Below, in pieces: positions 1 through 7,820 of a stretch of DNA of 64,000 bases; the first letter of the stretch is position 1, and every line of letters starts with the position of its first letter. The stretch is taken from assembly GCF_020164435.1 (NCBI RefSeq), contig NZ_JAIUDQ010000006.1, positions 62,001-126,000 on the forward strand. Direction: 5' to 3'. A program made the position numbers and the translations under genes. The stretch comes from Phyllobacterium lublinensis (GTDB lineage: Bacteria > Pseudomonadota > Alphaproteobacteria > Rhizobiales > Rhizobiaceae). The notes under the pieces are model-generated. The model worked only from the letters and a program-made list of their open reading frames with translations, was not told the DNA's origin and made no database searches.

Positions 1-256
1 GCTTTTAGCTCGTCTCGCTGTTGACCAGCAATACCAGGGACAGGGCTTGGGGGCAGCACTTTTAAAAAACGCGCTGCTCAGCGTTGTTTCAGCGGCCCAA
101 GCAGTCGCTTTCCGTGCCGTGATGGTACACGCGCTGGATAAAGAATCTGAAACTTTCTATAGAAAGTTTGGGTTTGTTGACGCCAAGAATTTGGATGGAA
201 CGCTGCTTCTTCCGACACAAGACATTATGGTATCAATGCGCGAAGGTTTTCTATAA
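1..256 (+). CDS. GNAT acetyltransferase, TacT-like, C-terminal part
   Basis: The reading frame is open from base 2 and ends at TAA 254-256, so the start lies before the window. The visible part carries the acetyl-CoA-binding loop QYQGQGLG, then an alanine-rich helix and the ending ESETFYRKFGFV, which is the usual C-terminal layout of GNAT N-acetyltransferases. The wording (LAVDQQYQGQGLGAALL, then VHALDKESETFY) resembles TacT-type toxins, which acetylate charged tRNAs and are paired with an upstream DUF1778 ribbon-helix-helix antitoxin. That antitoxin would lie outside the window. The GNAT fold is seen; the toxin role is inferred from resemblance only. Confidence 0.8.
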   Translation, partial: LLARLAVDQQYQGQGLGAALLKNALLSVVSAAQAVAFRAVMVHALDKESETFYRKFGFVDAKNLDGTLLLPTQDIMVSMREGFL

Positions 257-266
257 AGAGCCTCAG

Positions 267-779
267 TCATTTTTGTTCCAGGCTGCCATCACCTCTCCAT
301 CCAAGGCCTTTATGGCCCTTCCAATGGCCCTGTAATTGATATGGCCCCCGTGCCAGGCGGCCTTTGCAAAAATAGGATTTGCTTTTTGCTAAAGCGTCCA
401 CATCGGGCATGCTTAAATTGAGCTCAAAGCATCTGTTGCGGACTTGGTCTATTCCTGGGATTCCGGTTGGCTTAAAGGGTCGCTTCTCCCGATAAATTTT
501 GTAGTGCTTGGCAATATGTTTTATCTGCTTCCTAGTGGCAAAAGGAAACGCTGCCAAAATGTCTTCCCAAGAACACTTCGGATAGATCCGTCTTAAATGA
601 GCAAGCTCCGCTCCCAACCAAATATGACGCTTTGGAGCAAGTCCAAGTTTCTGGCATTGGTTTCGAACTGAATGATAGCTGCGACGACCGTTTAGAGCTT
701 TCATCAGCGCCTTGTAGTCGTGGCCTATTTCCCGGCAGATCGCGATTTCTTCGTCAGTCCAGAGTGGTTGACCAGCCAT
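267..779 (-). CDS. Hypothetical protein with SANT/Myb-like N-terminus
   Basis: This 170-residue basic protein is not recognised. The chosen ATG at 779 is preceded by AAGGAG at a 10-base distance. The frame continues upstream to 1010, but that extension overlaps the promoter and start of the divergent gene at 1011. Residues 4-45 (LWTDEEIAICREIG, then YHSVRNQCQKLGL) look like the three-helix SANT/Myb-type DNA-binding unit found in some phage and rhizobial proteins, and a second similar unit may follow near residues 55-95. No catalytic motif is visible. It ends 11 bases after the GNAT gene, converging with it. A role in DNA binding is only a guess. Confidence 0.55.
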   Translation of the reverse strand: MAGQPLWTDEEIAICREIGHDYKALMKALNGRRSYHSVRNQCQKLGLAPKRHIWLGAELAHLRRIYPKCSWEDILAAFPFATRKQIKHIAKHYKIYREKRPFKPTGIPGIDQVRNRCFELNLSMPDVDALAKSKSYFCKGRLARGPYQLQGHWKGHKGLGWRGDGSLEQK

Positions 780-1010
780 GTTGAAACCACTCCTTCTCAT
801 CCTCTTGCGAGAACGCTCGGCACTGGTGGCATTTCGGGCGAGTTGACCAAGTGACATAGGTAGAACCCACCTCATTCGGTTAGCAAACGCGAGTCGAAGT
901 TTGTGACAATCCCTGCTTTCCACAGCGGAGACTGGATTCCATATTGAAAGGTTCGTTTGAACTAAACCCAGTATTATGAAAGTCTCCCTACATCGCAGGT
1001 GGGAGGGCAC

Positions 1011-1565
1011 ATGAAGCGATTCACTGATGCTGGCAGGGCGTGTATCGAGGCGGGAAATCTTTACGCAGGATTGAGCCTCGCGCTGATGATGCCTGACATT
1101 TGTGCGTCGCTAGAAGACCCGGGACCAGGCAAGTCCCAGAAACGATATGTGCGATGGTGCCAACAATGGTTGGAGCCAAAGCTTAGCAGCACAAACCCCC
1201 GAACCGGGGAAGTTCGCGTTTTAGTAACAGCCGAGGATTGCTACCAGATACGATGCAGCCTTGTGCACTCTGGAAGCGCAGACATTGACCCGAGGAAGGC
1301 AAAGGATATTGGCCGGTTTGAGTTCTTTGACCAAACTGTGGGCTCGCATTTAAACTGGATCGGCAGCAATACCGTCAATGGAGTTGAACAAGGCGGTTTT
1401 CTCCAACTGAAGGCAGATCGGTTTAGCCTGACTATATTTGATTGTGCGGACGAGTGGGACGCATCAGTAGTGGGGGATGCCAGTATTCAAAAGGAAAAGG
1501 CGAGTCTCATTTCCATTAAATCAAAAGGCGCAATTTTGGGTGGCGGCTTGATCCGCATAGGGTAA
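1011..1565 (+). CDS. Hypothetical protein, possibly HEPN-like
   Basis: This 184-residue protein is unrecognised. The ATG at 1011 has the strong ribosome site GGGAGGG just upstream. An alternative in-frame start at 999 leaves no room for a ribosome site. Residues near 80 read CYQIRCSLVHSG, a pattern of a polar residue, Arg, and a Leu-(V/L)-His-Ser-Gly helix seen in many HEPN-like and related helical proteins of defence or stress loci. The rest has no motif I can name. It is transcribed divergently from the SANT-like gene and stands alone before a long gene-free stretch. Coding is fairly sure; the HEPN idea is tentative. Confidence 0.6.
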   Translation: MKRFTDAGRACIEAGNLYAGLSLALMMPDICASLEDPGPGKSQKRYVRWCQQWLEPKLSSTNPRTGEVRVLVTAEDCYQIRCSLVHSGSADIDPRKAKDIGRFEFFDQTVGSHLNWIGSNTVNGVEQGGFLQLKADRFSLTIFDCADEWDASVVGDASIQKEKASLISIKSKGAILGGGLIRIG

Positions 1566-2291
1566 TCCAACCCTCAGACATGCCCGAAACCTTCCGTGCT
1601 CTTGGCTGATAATATCAGGCTGATATTGTTTGCTGGACGTCGAGTTGCCTCCTTAGGCCAAGGCACTTGGGCTAGCGGATTTCCCTGCCATTTAATTGAC
1701 TTAACCCGTTGATTTTCCTCAAAGGGCTTTCCCGTAAACTTCCCGTATTTACGGGGGGATGGGTGGCTGAAAAAAAGCGGTCAGCCCTCGTATTTCCCGC
1801 GTTAATTCGCGGCAACTTCTAGTTTCCCCTAGTCGCGCATAATGCCTCCAAAAAAGCGTCGCCGGATCCGCGTCATGGTTTTTTCTGGTTTTTAAAACCG
1901 GAGATGGCCCGTTATTACCCGTTATTAAACGGTGGATCGCTCCCGCCCCGCCCTCCCTTATTTTCCCTTTGTTTAAGGGCAGCATGCACTAAATCGCACT
2001 ATTTTAGTGGAGTCAGCCCCTCGCGCGCGAGCGGGTACTGGTCCGAGAATGGGCTGCAAAAACCGGGTTTAAAGCTAACCCGCTTTTTATGGCATCGCAA
2101 AAGTCAAACCCAGCCTTTTATGGCATGACAAAAGTCGGCTGGTCCGTTTTCCGCCGTTTGTTTAACGGCAACGGTTAAGTCATTGCTTCACTGTTCTGCC
2201 ACTGTTTTCAACAAACAAGGGACCTACCGAAATTGCCTGAATGAGCCTATTTTAGACCCTTGGTCCGCTGTGGGACCTTCGCGAGGGTTCC
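1566..2291. other. Gene-free, repeat-rich intergenic stretch
   Basis: About 725 bases show no convincing gene. The two open frames here (1749-1985 minus, 1904-2128 plus) are low-complexity and lack ribosome sites. The stretch holds short repeats built on CCCGT/ACGGG: a perfect tandem CCCGTTATTA (1908-1927), a CCCGTATTTACGGGG palindrome near 1743, a CCGTT-TGTTT-AACGG hairpin near 2154, and the two direct repeats listed separately. Such clustering is seen at plasmid origins or transfer origins, but nothing here proves that role. Confidence 0.5.
2085..2136. repeat. Two 21-bp direct repeats, 31-bp period
   Basis: Copies at 2085-2105 and 2116-2136 differ at only two adjacent bases (ATGGCATCGC versus ATGGCATGAC). 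Each has CTTTT and AAAAG at its borders, so each copy is itself partly palindromic. The 31-base period is close to three helical turns, putting both on the same face of the DNA. This suits a protein-binding iteron or a recombination site. Confidence 0.6.
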
Positions 2292-2660
2292 ATGCTAAGG
2301 ACCGTTCTCTTGTTGTCGGTCGGCCTGTTGGTGACCAATAATGCCATGGCCGAGACCCTCATGTGTCGAAACCCTTCGAACTTCGTATGCGATGCATCTA
2401 GATGCTTGCCAGGCGCAAGGCATCATGAGAACGATGTGGTCATACTGGATATTGCTAAGAAGCACATCACTATCTGTTTCGGCAGGGACGGTACATGCGT
2501 CGAGTCTCCCATCGCGGTTTCGGTGGGAGATGACGAATATTACTTGTACAAGCCGCCCAACATGACCCTGCGCCTATCCAAGGACAACCAACATCTGACA
2601 TTGGCTGTGACAGTTTTTCAGCGCGTGGCGTCTCAATTTTTTCAGTGTGGGAAACGGTGA
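2292..2660 (+). CDS. Small secreted cysteine-containing protein
   Basis: This 122-residue protein has a clear signal peptide: MLRTVLLLSVGLLVTNNAMA with probable cleavage after AMA near residue 20. The mature part has six cysteines (MCRNP, FVCDASRC, ITICF, GTCVES, FQCGK), compatible with three disulfides formed in the periplasm. No family is recognised. An overlapping frame (2341-2565) is a shadow. Nothing nearby indicates a function. Confidence 0.6.
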   Translation: MLRTVLLLSVGLLVTNNAMAETLMCRNPSNFVCDASRCLPGARHHENDVVILDIAKKHITICFGRDGTCVESPIAVSVGDDEYYLYKPPNMTLRLSKDNQHLTLAVTVFQRVASQFFQCGKR

Positions 2661-2863
2661 CGCGGATTTAGCTCCTGCCTGAAGCTCCCAAAAGGCCGCC
2701 TGGGCAAAGTGTGCACTTAATAAAAAAAATAAGTGTGTCGATTGTCAGTTTGATACTCGTCTGCCTGCTACGCTGATAGCTTCCTATAACGGTGATTATC
2801 GGAACCGAACCGTGTTCGAATACCTCGGGTGTGAATTCAACCCGAGCTTTCATAAAAAGTCGC

Positions 2864-3547
2864 TTAGGCCAGAGCAACGCCGAGGACACAGAAGAGAACG
2901 AACGTTGCAACGTAAATGCTCCCGGCGATCCTCTTCCGGTCAAAGGAAGCGTATTTCACCACATCGCGCAGTTTCTCGTACAGCTTAACGTCAAGCCACC
3001 CGAGCGCAGCGGTCGCAATCGCGACAAGCACCAGGCCGAACAGCCAGATCCTCGTCGGGTGCGCATACCCTTGGAAGTATTGAAACCACAGCCAGAGCAC
3101 GGTGCAGTGAATGAGGTAAGTGGTATAGCTCCAGTTACCGAACCTTATCGCGGTTTTGGAAAGCCAGCGCTCGCTCGTTATCTGGGGCAATTGAGCGGCC
3201 GCGCCGACGAGCAACACGCATGTCAGGCTGACAGTCCACCTTAGCGTTGTCCAATCATCCGCCGGCACAACGAAGGCAAGGGGAATACCGATCAAGAGCG
3301 CTATCGGCCAGAAGGTGACCATTCGCATCAGCCGGGGGAGCAATAGGCCAGCCGCGAAAGCCACGTTCATTGACGAAAGCAGCAACGTCGAAAGGGGAGG
3401 GTTGATATCGGCCTGCAATTCTGGCGCTACCATTGTGGTCAGCAGGATAGAACCAAGCCACGCCGCAGCGAACCAATCCACCCACTTGGCCAACCTCCAT
3501 GAGAAAATGGTCGCTGCAAGTGGACCACAATTTAAACGCGGAATCAC
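2864..3547 (-). pseudogene. Acyltransferase 3 (OafA/YrhL-like), 5'-truncated
   Basis: The 227-residue frame is hydrophobic with about six membrane segments and contains WSYTTYLIHCTVLWLW, matching the late transmembrane region of acyltransferase-3 proteins that O-acetylate surface polysaccharides. Full-length members run about 340-390 residues. The N-terminal third, with the conserved Arg and His thought to be catalytic, is missing, and no matching frame exists upstream of 3547. The only available start is a GTG without a convincing ribosome site. I therefore read it as the 3' remnant of a gene cut by rearrangement. Confidence 0.6.
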
Positions 3548-4074
3548 GCAGCAAATCGTCGTAAAATCAGCATGTTAGCTCAAATCCTTCGGAATGCTGC
3601 AGAATACAGAAACAATTTTTATTAGGGGCTTGGTTTACACTGACAGGGCGAAAGACCTATATCTGTTGCTTGGCACCCGCTTCCCACGCCAGGCGAGTTT
3701 TTATGGGAAGACGCGAGGTGTGAAATGCGAACTAGAATTCCCCGAGATTCAAAACTGACCGATATAATCCAGTTACTGGAAAACGCTGGAACGTGTGTTT
3801 CGGTGTTGATTGCCTACATGGCTGCTTGCGGTGACCCGACGGCGGAATTGAGTGTCCGTATCGGCATTCTCGGTAGGGGCTTTCGTCCGCATTTCAGAAT
3901 ATTGCGCCATGCAGTTGATGGCCAAGCGGACCGTGCCGAGAATATCTTGGCTGCTTTCGATCATCGGGGCGGTGAGATATCGACCGGCCCACAGCACAAC
4001 AGGAACTGGAGTTCGGAGACAAACTCCTACGCTGAAATCATGGCTCTTCAACGAATTGTCTGAATTGGGACGGT
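3548..4074. other. Gap with only doubtful reading frames
   Basis: Three mutually overlapping frames fill this gap: 3725-4063 plus (112 residues, with a possible AGGTG ribosome site six bases before its ATG), 3773-4051 minus (92 residues) and 3852-4238 plus. None resembles a known family and none has convincing composition. If any is real it is the 3725 frame, because of its ribosome site. This is probably the junction between older remnants and the integrated module. Confidence 0.35.
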
Positions 4075-4305
4075 CTAAGTATCCGCGTCAAAATAAACTC
4101 CGAGGCGGGGATGCTCTCTTTCTCCGCTACGATAGGCCGCCAGTGCGGCGGAGTCCTTGGCGTAAATTATCCTTAGGGCAGCGAGAGATACGCTCCAGGA
4201 GGCGTTTTTCTCTAGCTGACGACCGATCCCATACTTGATGGCATAGCGACGAATGGTGTCGGGGCTTTTGCCAAGGGCAATAGCGGCCTCAGTTACGGTA
4301 ATCAT
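4075..4305 (-). CDS. Small helix-turn-helix protein
   Basis: This 76-residue protein opens directly with a helix-turn-helix: ITVTEAAIALGKSPDTIRRY, the MerR/excisionase-like arrangement of a TEAA helix, a turn at GKS and a recognition helix DTIRRYA. The ATG at 4305 has GGAG five bases upstream. A GTG at 4344 with GGAGGG is an alternative that would add 13 residues and sit closer to the upstream gene. Position at the end of the integrated-element cluster suggests a regulator of excision or transfer genes. Confidence 0.65.
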   Translation of the reverse strand: MITVTEAAIALGKSPDTIRRYAIKYGIGRQLEKNASWSVSLAALRIIYAKDSAALAAYRSGEREHPRLGVYFDADT

Positions 4306-4371
4306 CTTTTCTCCAACGGAAAGGTCAATAAGCCTGTCGAGCACTCCGCCCTCCGATCACCCGTCGTTTGC

Positions 4372-4539
4372 TCATAACGCCCTCACGAGACGCAGGCGTT
4401 CTTCCTTAAGGGCTAAGCATGCCTCCAATGGGGTGAGGCCAAAGCGCTCCCTCAGTTGGACTACTATAGGAACACTACGGTCGCGCGGAGTCGCCATGAG
4501 CCACTGCACAGCTTCTTCGAACCTTGCGGAGGTGCTCAT
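4372..4539 (-). CDS. 55-residue protein of the integrated module
   Basis: This short gene is easily missed. The ATG (4539-4537) overlaps the TGA of the DUF6074 gene as ATGA, with GGAGG nine bases upstream inside that gene. The product begins MSTSARFEEAVQWLM, continues with VVQLRERFGLTPLEACLAL and ends LVRAL. It is charged, helical and well formed, with a possible helix-turn-helix at RERFGLTPLEAC. Small proteins of this style (WLM-x-TPRD, LRERFGL) accompany phage-like modules in Rhizobiales, from memory. Translational coupling with DUF6074 supports that it is expressed. Confidence 0.65.
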   Translation of the reverse strand: MSTSARFEEAVQWLMATPRDRSVPIVVQLRERFGLTPLEACLALKEERLRLVRAL

Positions 4540-4808
4540 GCAGATCTGCCTCCAGGATGGTTACGAAGGCACAAACGTCGATTGGCTTCGACGCGAACAG
4601 CGAGCATAAACGCTCTGATCTGTCGTACTCGCTCTTCTTCCGACACGCCGATCTTTCCAAGCTGATTATAGAGACCTTCAGCCACTTGCTGCCTATAAGA
4701 TACCGCATGTCTGTCGGTGGATTTGTCCATGAGTTTCTTGGCCACATCGCGAACTTTGCCGATACGCTTTACGAGAGGGAAGGGAATAACCACGCATCTA
4801 TCAGCCAT
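4536..4808 (-). CDS. DUF6074 family protein
   Basis: This 90-residue protein matches the small DUF6074 family of Rhizobiales: CVVIPFPLVKRIGKVRDVA near the N-terminus, then RQQVAEGLYNQLGKIGV and a final helix with FMLAVRVEANRR. The ATG at 4808 is chosen because GGAGGATACC stands directly before it; the frame extends to 4859 without a ribosome site. Function is unknown; members occur in phage- and ICE-like gene clusters near replication and integration genes, as here. Its 3' end overlaps the next gene by ATGA, and its 5' end overlaps the open frame at 4801-4962. Confidence 0.75.
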   Translation of the reverse strand: MADRCVVIPFPLVKRIGKVRDVAKKLMDKSTDRHAVSYRQQVAEGLYNQLGKIGVSEEERVRQIRAFMLAVRVEANRRLCLRNHPGGRSA

Positions 4809-4962
4809 GGTATCCTCCATTTTTCGAAGCGTATTCTTCGTCTTGCTCACGGTAACCAATCAGTTCCAAGAGGCGCGAGGCTCTGCCGTAGTTTGGATCT
4901 CCGATGGCCCAGTCACGCTCGACAATGGCGATAAGGGTTTCGGACCAGCTTTGAAGATTATC
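4801..4962 (-). pseudogene. 53-codon coding remnant without a start codon
   Basis: An open frame of protein-like composition runs from the stop of the replication-type HTH gene to a TGA overlapping the DUF6074 start. It reads SWSETLIAIVERDWAIGDP, then YGRASRLLELIGYREQDEEY. It has no ATG, GTG or TTG; the only near-start is ATT at 4926-4924. It lies in the +1 frame relative to the upstream gene, whose stop falls exactly where this frame opens. It is either the frameshifted C-terminus of that protein, or a gene with a rare start. Confidence 0.5.
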
Positions 4963-5536
4963 TTAGGGATGGTTCGGCTTTAAAGTCGCGCTCTATCTGA
5001 GCAAGTAAGCCCCCTATGTTCTCTTCTCTCGAAGAAATAGAGGCACCGGTTTTGCGAAGCGAAAAAGGTGCAGTTTCCTCTGCATTTGCTTCGTCGTTTA
5101 ACACGATCTGCTTCTCTCTATACTTACGAGATGTAAACTTATGATTTTCCTCATCATATTTTTCGGTGGTGCGACCTATTTCAGGGGCATTCTGCGACCT
5201 ATCCTTATTGGGATTGGTAGCAGATGTGCGACCTATTTCACTGGCCTCATCTCCGCGTGATTTATAAACCACACGCAGAACGCGCTTGCGCGCGTCCTTC
5301 TTATCCTTTTCCGACGACAGATAACCTAAATCCACCCAGTATTTGATCCATCGCTTGACACTGCCGATGTCCAGGGCTGTTTCCTGGGCTATCGTGGACT
5401 GCGTGGCGAAGCAACCGCGCCCGTTCTTGCCGACCCGATCAAATTTCGTAATAGCGCAAAGGACCCTGATAGCCGGGGGTACTTTTTTGTCTAACATTAT
5501 CTCGATAGGTAAAGCAGCAAACCAAGCGGCACTCAT
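4958..5536 (-). CDS. Replication-type helix-turn-helix protein
   Basis: This 192-residue protein has an N-terminal winged-helix domain (residues 1-95): FAALPIEIMLDKKVPPAIRV, then FATQSTIAQETALDIGSVKRW, which resembles the HTH of plasmid or phage replication initiators and DnaD-like proteins. The second half is charged and low-complexity, a likely flexible linker. The ATG overlaps the TGA of the upstream winged-helix gene (ATGA), so the two are coupled. The C-terminus may be shortened by a frameshift, since a protein-like frame continues directly after its stop. A role in replication or transfer of the element is inferred from fold and context. Confidence 0.65.
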   Translation of the reverse strand: MSAAWFAALPIEIMLDKKVPPAIRVLCAITKFDRVGKNGRGCFATQSTIAQETALDIGSVKRWIKYWVDLGYLSSEKDKKDARKRVLRVVYKSRGDEASEIGRTSATNPNKDRSQNAPEIGRTTEKYDEENHKFTSRKYREKQIVLNDEANAEETAPFSLRKTGASISSREENIGGLLAQIERDFKAEPSLR

Positions 5537-5856
5537 TTTGCCACCCCGCGCTCTTCTACAATCGTCACCTGAGTGACGGTGCGATAGCGTGCATGCACAC
5601 CCGGAAACGGGCCCTTATGCGACTCATGAACGGTTTCGATCACCACACCAGCCTTTTTGAGGTTGAAGACATGGGCAGCAAGCCGCACTCCGGGCGGAAT
5701 GTCCCGTGAGCTTACCCCTCTCGTGCCTGCTTCCACGAGCTGTTTAATTGCCCAGGCATTCCTGCCTGTGAACAACACGCGGGGCCCATCGGCTATTTCA
5801 GCCGTGATTTGATATTGGGTCTTGGGGTTCGGAGATTCGGGTGTTAACTTAGCCAT
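5533..5856 (-). CDS. Winged-helix domain protein (HTH_39-like)
   Basis: This 107-residue protein matches the small winged-helix family found in phage and integrative elements: GRNAWAIKQLVEAG (first helices), GVSSRDIPPGVRLAAHVFNL (recognition region) and the wing VVIETVHESHKGPFPGVHARY with its typical GPFPG-x-HARY ending. It probably binds DNA. It is second after the AlpA-like gene and is coupled by an ATGA overlap to the replication-type protein that follows, so it likely belongs to the same transcript. Confidence 0.75.
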   Translation of the reverse strand: MAKLTPESPNPKTQYQITAEIADGPRVLFTGRNAWAIKQLVEAGTRGVSSRDIPPGVRLAAHVFNLKKAGVVIETVHESHKGPFPGVHARYRTVTQVTIVEERGVAK

Positions 5857-5959
5857 GCTGTGACTTTCTTAGGGGAGAGAACAGTTTTGGCTCTGGCGGT
5901 AATCGGTTTGTTTGGCGACGAGCGATTACCGGCCAGAGTTTTCATTTGAGTAGAGCATT

Positions 5960-6154
5960 TCATGCCGCCACTCCTCGATTTCCATCGGGCAGCGCTGACA
6001 ACCACAGATCAGCATCCGACCGCAGTATGAGCGTTCTTTGGCCAGCCTTCTTAATGGGCAACCGGCCAGCCTTGATTTCCTTGAAAACGAAGGTGCGGCC
6101 AACGCCGTAATTCTGACAGAAGTCCTGGATGGTAAGTGCAATTTTGGTGTCCAT
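5960..6154 (-). CDS. AlpA-family DNA-binding protein
   Basis: This 64-residue protein has the AlpA/excisionase layout: an N-terminal helix-turn-helix LTIQDFCQNYGVGRTFVFKE, then the short strand AGRLPIKKAGQRTLI and the helix RSDADLWLSALP. AlpA-like proteins activate integrase transcription or act as recombination directionality factors. It lies 217 bases downstream of the integrase end on the same strand, the usual place for such a regulator. An overlapping frame at 5926-6141 is a shadow. Confidence 0.8.
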   Translation of the reverse strand: MDTKIALTIQDFCQNYGVGRTFVFKEIKAGRLPIKKAGQRTLILRSDADLWLSALPDGNRGVAA

Positions 6155-6371
6155 TTGGAACGGATTCCTTCTGAGAAGTTGTTCGATCTAAAGTTGATGG
6201 GTGTTTCGACGCTGTCCGTCTCGAAGACGGGCGTACAGAACTACCGAGTGCTCCTGTGAAATGCGCTACTGGACCCACGCAAATCACGTCATTGCGACGC
6301 CGAATACCTAGAGATTCGCATGAGTGTGCTACAGCGCGCAAGACCCTGCATGCACTCATCCCCTGCTAGTC

Positions 6372-7595
6372 TCACTTTTTTTGTTCTTTTTTTGTTCGCG
6401 CATCGGCTTTGAACGGAATTACCTTGCCATTCGGCACTGCCGAGAGAAAATTAGCCCACGCAATCATAAGCTTCTTGCGCTTAGCTAAGGCATCGGAGCG
6501 GCGATAGGCTTGCTCTACTGCATCGCCAATCTTGTGAGCCAGCGCGGCCTCGGCCAGTTCTCTAGGGAAGGTTGTACGGTCGCCAGCCCAATCCCGAAAC
6601 GACGAACGGAAGCCGTGCACCGTGACATCAATCTTCAAACGGCGAAGCAGCATTTCCATGCTCATATTCGAGAGGGGCCTATCTTTCTTTTGGCCAGGAA
6701 ATACGTAGTCATTAATGCGCGTATCACTCAGGGCCTGAAGTATGGTTAGAGCGTGCGTCGTAAGCGGTACGCGGTGCTCCTTCCCAGCCTTCATTCTTTC
6801 GGCCGGCACGGTCCACACGGCGTTGTCCAAATCAATTTCGTCCCATTTGGCACCCAAGACCTCGCCAGAACGTGAAGCGGTCAGGATAAGGAATTCAAGC
6901 GCTCTCGCTGCCATGGCCTCTGCCGCCCTGACACGGGGCAGGAAATCGGGCAAATCGGCATAAGGCATTGCGTCGTGGTGGCTGCGCGTCAGAGCCTTCT
7001 TTTCCGAGGGCAGGGCACCCTTCAGATGTCCTCTCCAAAGGGCGGGGTTTTCGCCGGTTCTCCAGCCCTTCACCTTTGCATAGTCCAAGACGCGCTCAAT
7101 GCGTCCACGAAGCCGTGAGGCGGTCTCCCGCTTCGTCTCCCATATGGGGGTGAGCACGTGCAACACATCGTCAGTGCTGACCTTGGAAACCTTCTTCTTG
7201 CGGATCTTCTCGCAATAGACCTTCAGAGTCATCTTCCATTGGTCGAGGTGTTTCTGGTTTCGGAACTCGGACTCGATCGTTGATATGTATTTGTCGGCAC
7301 ATTCCCCAAATGTCGGCTCGGCCTCCTTCCGACGCTCCTGGATTGGATCGAGCCCAATGGCCACTTGTCGTCTGAACTCATCTGCCATGTCACGCGCGAT
7401 GGCGAGGCTGATATCGGGATAGGCACCGAAGCCCATTTCCCGACGCCTATCTTCACGTGCCCACATGAAAACCCATGACCGTGTAAGGGTGGGGGTGACC
7501 TTGATGTAAAGCCCGCCGCCATCGCTGTATCGACCAGGCTTTCGGTTGGCCGATTTAATGAACTTGTCAGAAAGTTTGCATCTTGGTCGCGCCAT
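6372..7595 (-). CDS. P4-type tyrosine recombinase (integrase)
   Basis: This 407-residue site-specific recombinase integrates and excises the element. The N-terminal DUF4102 arm-binding domain is present (CKLSDKFIKSANRKPGRYSD, GGGLYIKV, MGFGAYPDISLAIARD), followed by the core-binding helices (FGECADKYI onward) and the catalytic domain. There the Arg of TASRSGEVLGAKWDEID, the HGFRSSFRDWAGD box and the late EAALAHKIGDAVEQAYRRSD box with the Tyr nucleophile are intact. I start it at ATG 7595 (MARPRCKL), as other family members do; the frame extends to 7646. The promoter must lie in 7596-7800. Confidence 0.93.
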   Translation of the reverse strand: MARPRCKLSDKFIKSANRKPGRYSDGGGLYIKVTPTLTRSWVFMWAREDRRREMGFGAYPDISLAIARDMADEFRRQVAIGLDPIQERRKEAEPTFGECADKYISTIESEFRNQKHLDQWKMTLKVYCEKIRKKKVSKVSTDDVLHVLTPIWETKRETASRLRGRIERVLDYAKVKGWRTGENPALWRGHLKGALPSEKKALTRSHHDAMPYADLPDFLPRVRAAEAMAARALEFLILTASRSGEVLGAKWDEIDLDNAVWTVPAERMKAGKEHRVPLTTHALTILQALSDTRINDYVFPGQKKDRPLSNMSMEMLLRRLKIDVTVHGFRSSFRDWAGDRTTFPRELAEAALAHKIGDAVEQAYRRSDALAKRKKLMIAWANFLSAVPNGKVIPFKADARTKKEQKK

Positions 7596-7613
7596 ATCCA
7601 ATCCCAACGCCAG

Positions 7614-7632
7614 TCCCACTATGAAAGTGGGA
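7614..7632. repeat. Inverted repeat before the integrase start
   Basis: TCCCACT (7614-7620) and AGTGGGA (7626-7632) form a perfect 7-bp inverted repeat with a 5-base spacer, about 20 bases upstream of the integrase ATG. It could be an integrase or AlpA binding site, or the core of the attachment site. No second copy was found in the window. Confidence 0.4.
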
Positions 7633-7820
7633 TTGAGACGAATCATAGAGAACAGCGACGAACGATGGAAGTGTGCATGTTATTGATTATTCGGACTTAT
7701 ACGAACGAACACGGCCGGTTATGGACGGTAGTACGACGGACTTCTTCTCCGCCATCAACTTTGCTTAAAGAACTGTTTTCAAAGCATTTCCTTTAACGAT
7801 CGGGTTTTACCCTGCACCCT

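Larger units (their letters stand above)
4075..7650. mobile_element. Integrase-AlpA-replication module of an integrated element
   Basis: A P4-type integrase, an AlpA-like regulator, a winged-helix protein, a replication-type HTH protein, a DUF6074 protein, a 55-residue protein and a small HTH protein lie in a row on the minus strand, several overlapping by ATGA. This is the usual core of integrative elements in Rhizobiales. The integrase start faces 7650, so one attachment end is expected between about 7600 and 7800. No tRNA is visible there, and I could not find the opposite att copy in the window. Confidence 0.65.

Noticed and set aside
1749-2128. Two frames of 78 and 74 codons as genes
   Set aside because: No ribosome sites, mutual overlap on opposite strands and unlikely composition.
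2824-2846. CTCGGGT/ACCCGAG hairpin as a terminator
   Set aside because: The stem is only 7 bp with a 9-base loop and lacks a T-run on either strand.
7600-7820. tRNA gene as attachment site of the integrase
   Set aside because: No cloverleaf or T-arm consensus could be found beside the integrase.
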